5,753 bases of DNA from Desulfobacterales bacterium (lineage in GTDB: Bacteria; Desulfobacterota; Desulfobacteria; Desulfobacterales; JAUCGF01): positions 1 through 5,753 of the forward strand of contig JAOZRC010000381.1 in NCBI GenBank assembly GCA_029940345.1, given 5' to 3'. Below, one piece after another: positions 5,713 to 5,753 of the stretch. The first letter of the stretch is position 1. Every line of letters begins with the position of its first letter. The notes under the pieces were generated by a model. It made no database searches. It saw nothing but the letters and a program-made list of their open reading frames with translations, and was not told the origin of the DNA. The position numbers and the translations under genes were made by a program.

Positions 5713-5753
5713 AATGCTTCCTCCTTTTCAAAGTAAATAAGCCATTTTCGGCA

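Overview
The window is mostly one operon, read on the minus strand from right to left, followed by a gene-free tail of about 500 bases made largely of inverted repeats. The operon encodes, in order: a formate/nitrite-transporter-family (FNT) channel (5712-4831), a 46-residue single-span membrane protein (4815-4675), a 713-residue cytoplasmic molybdopterin (Mo or W) oxidoreductase (4650-2509), and a 665-residue iron-sulfur/flavin protein (2496-499). Gaps are 15, 24 and 12 bases, every gene has a strong AGGAGG-type ribosome binding site, and all four end in TAA. In two junctions the stop codon runs straight into the next Shine-Dalgarno (TAAAGGAGG).

The host is most likely a strict or facultative anaerobe. 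The redox proteins are rich in cysteine clusters, and this kind of Mo enzyme with a GltD-like flavoprotein is typical of anaerobic respirers and fermenters. I lean towards a sulfate-reducer-like Desulfobacterota lineage from protein flavour only; an anaerobic Firmicute is not excluded.

Proposed working unit (inference): the FNT channel moves a small monovalent anion (formate, nitrite, hydrosulfide or similar). The Mo/W enzyme, which has no Tat signal and no NrfD-type membrane partner here, acts on it or on a related compound in the cytoplasm. The last protein carries electrons between the Mo/W enzyme and NAD(P)H. The substrate cannot be named from the sequence.

The most striking protein is the last one. 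It looks like a DmsB/NrfC-type ferredoxin of four [4Fe-4S] clusters that has been split, with a complete GltD-like FAD/NAD(P)H module nested inside it. Its cysteine set could hold six [4Fe-4S] clusters.

The left tail (1-498) holds no credible gene. It contains a small GTAG-containing hairpin (8-20), two adjoining imperfect inverted repeats (95-202 and 197-295), and a 172-base palindromic element (328-499) with terminal inverted repeats and a 5-base direct repeat TACTT on both sides. That element looks like a non-autonomous insertion (MITE-like). Its last base forms part of the stop codon of the iron-sulfur/flavin gene, so the present C-terminus may have been set by the insertion.
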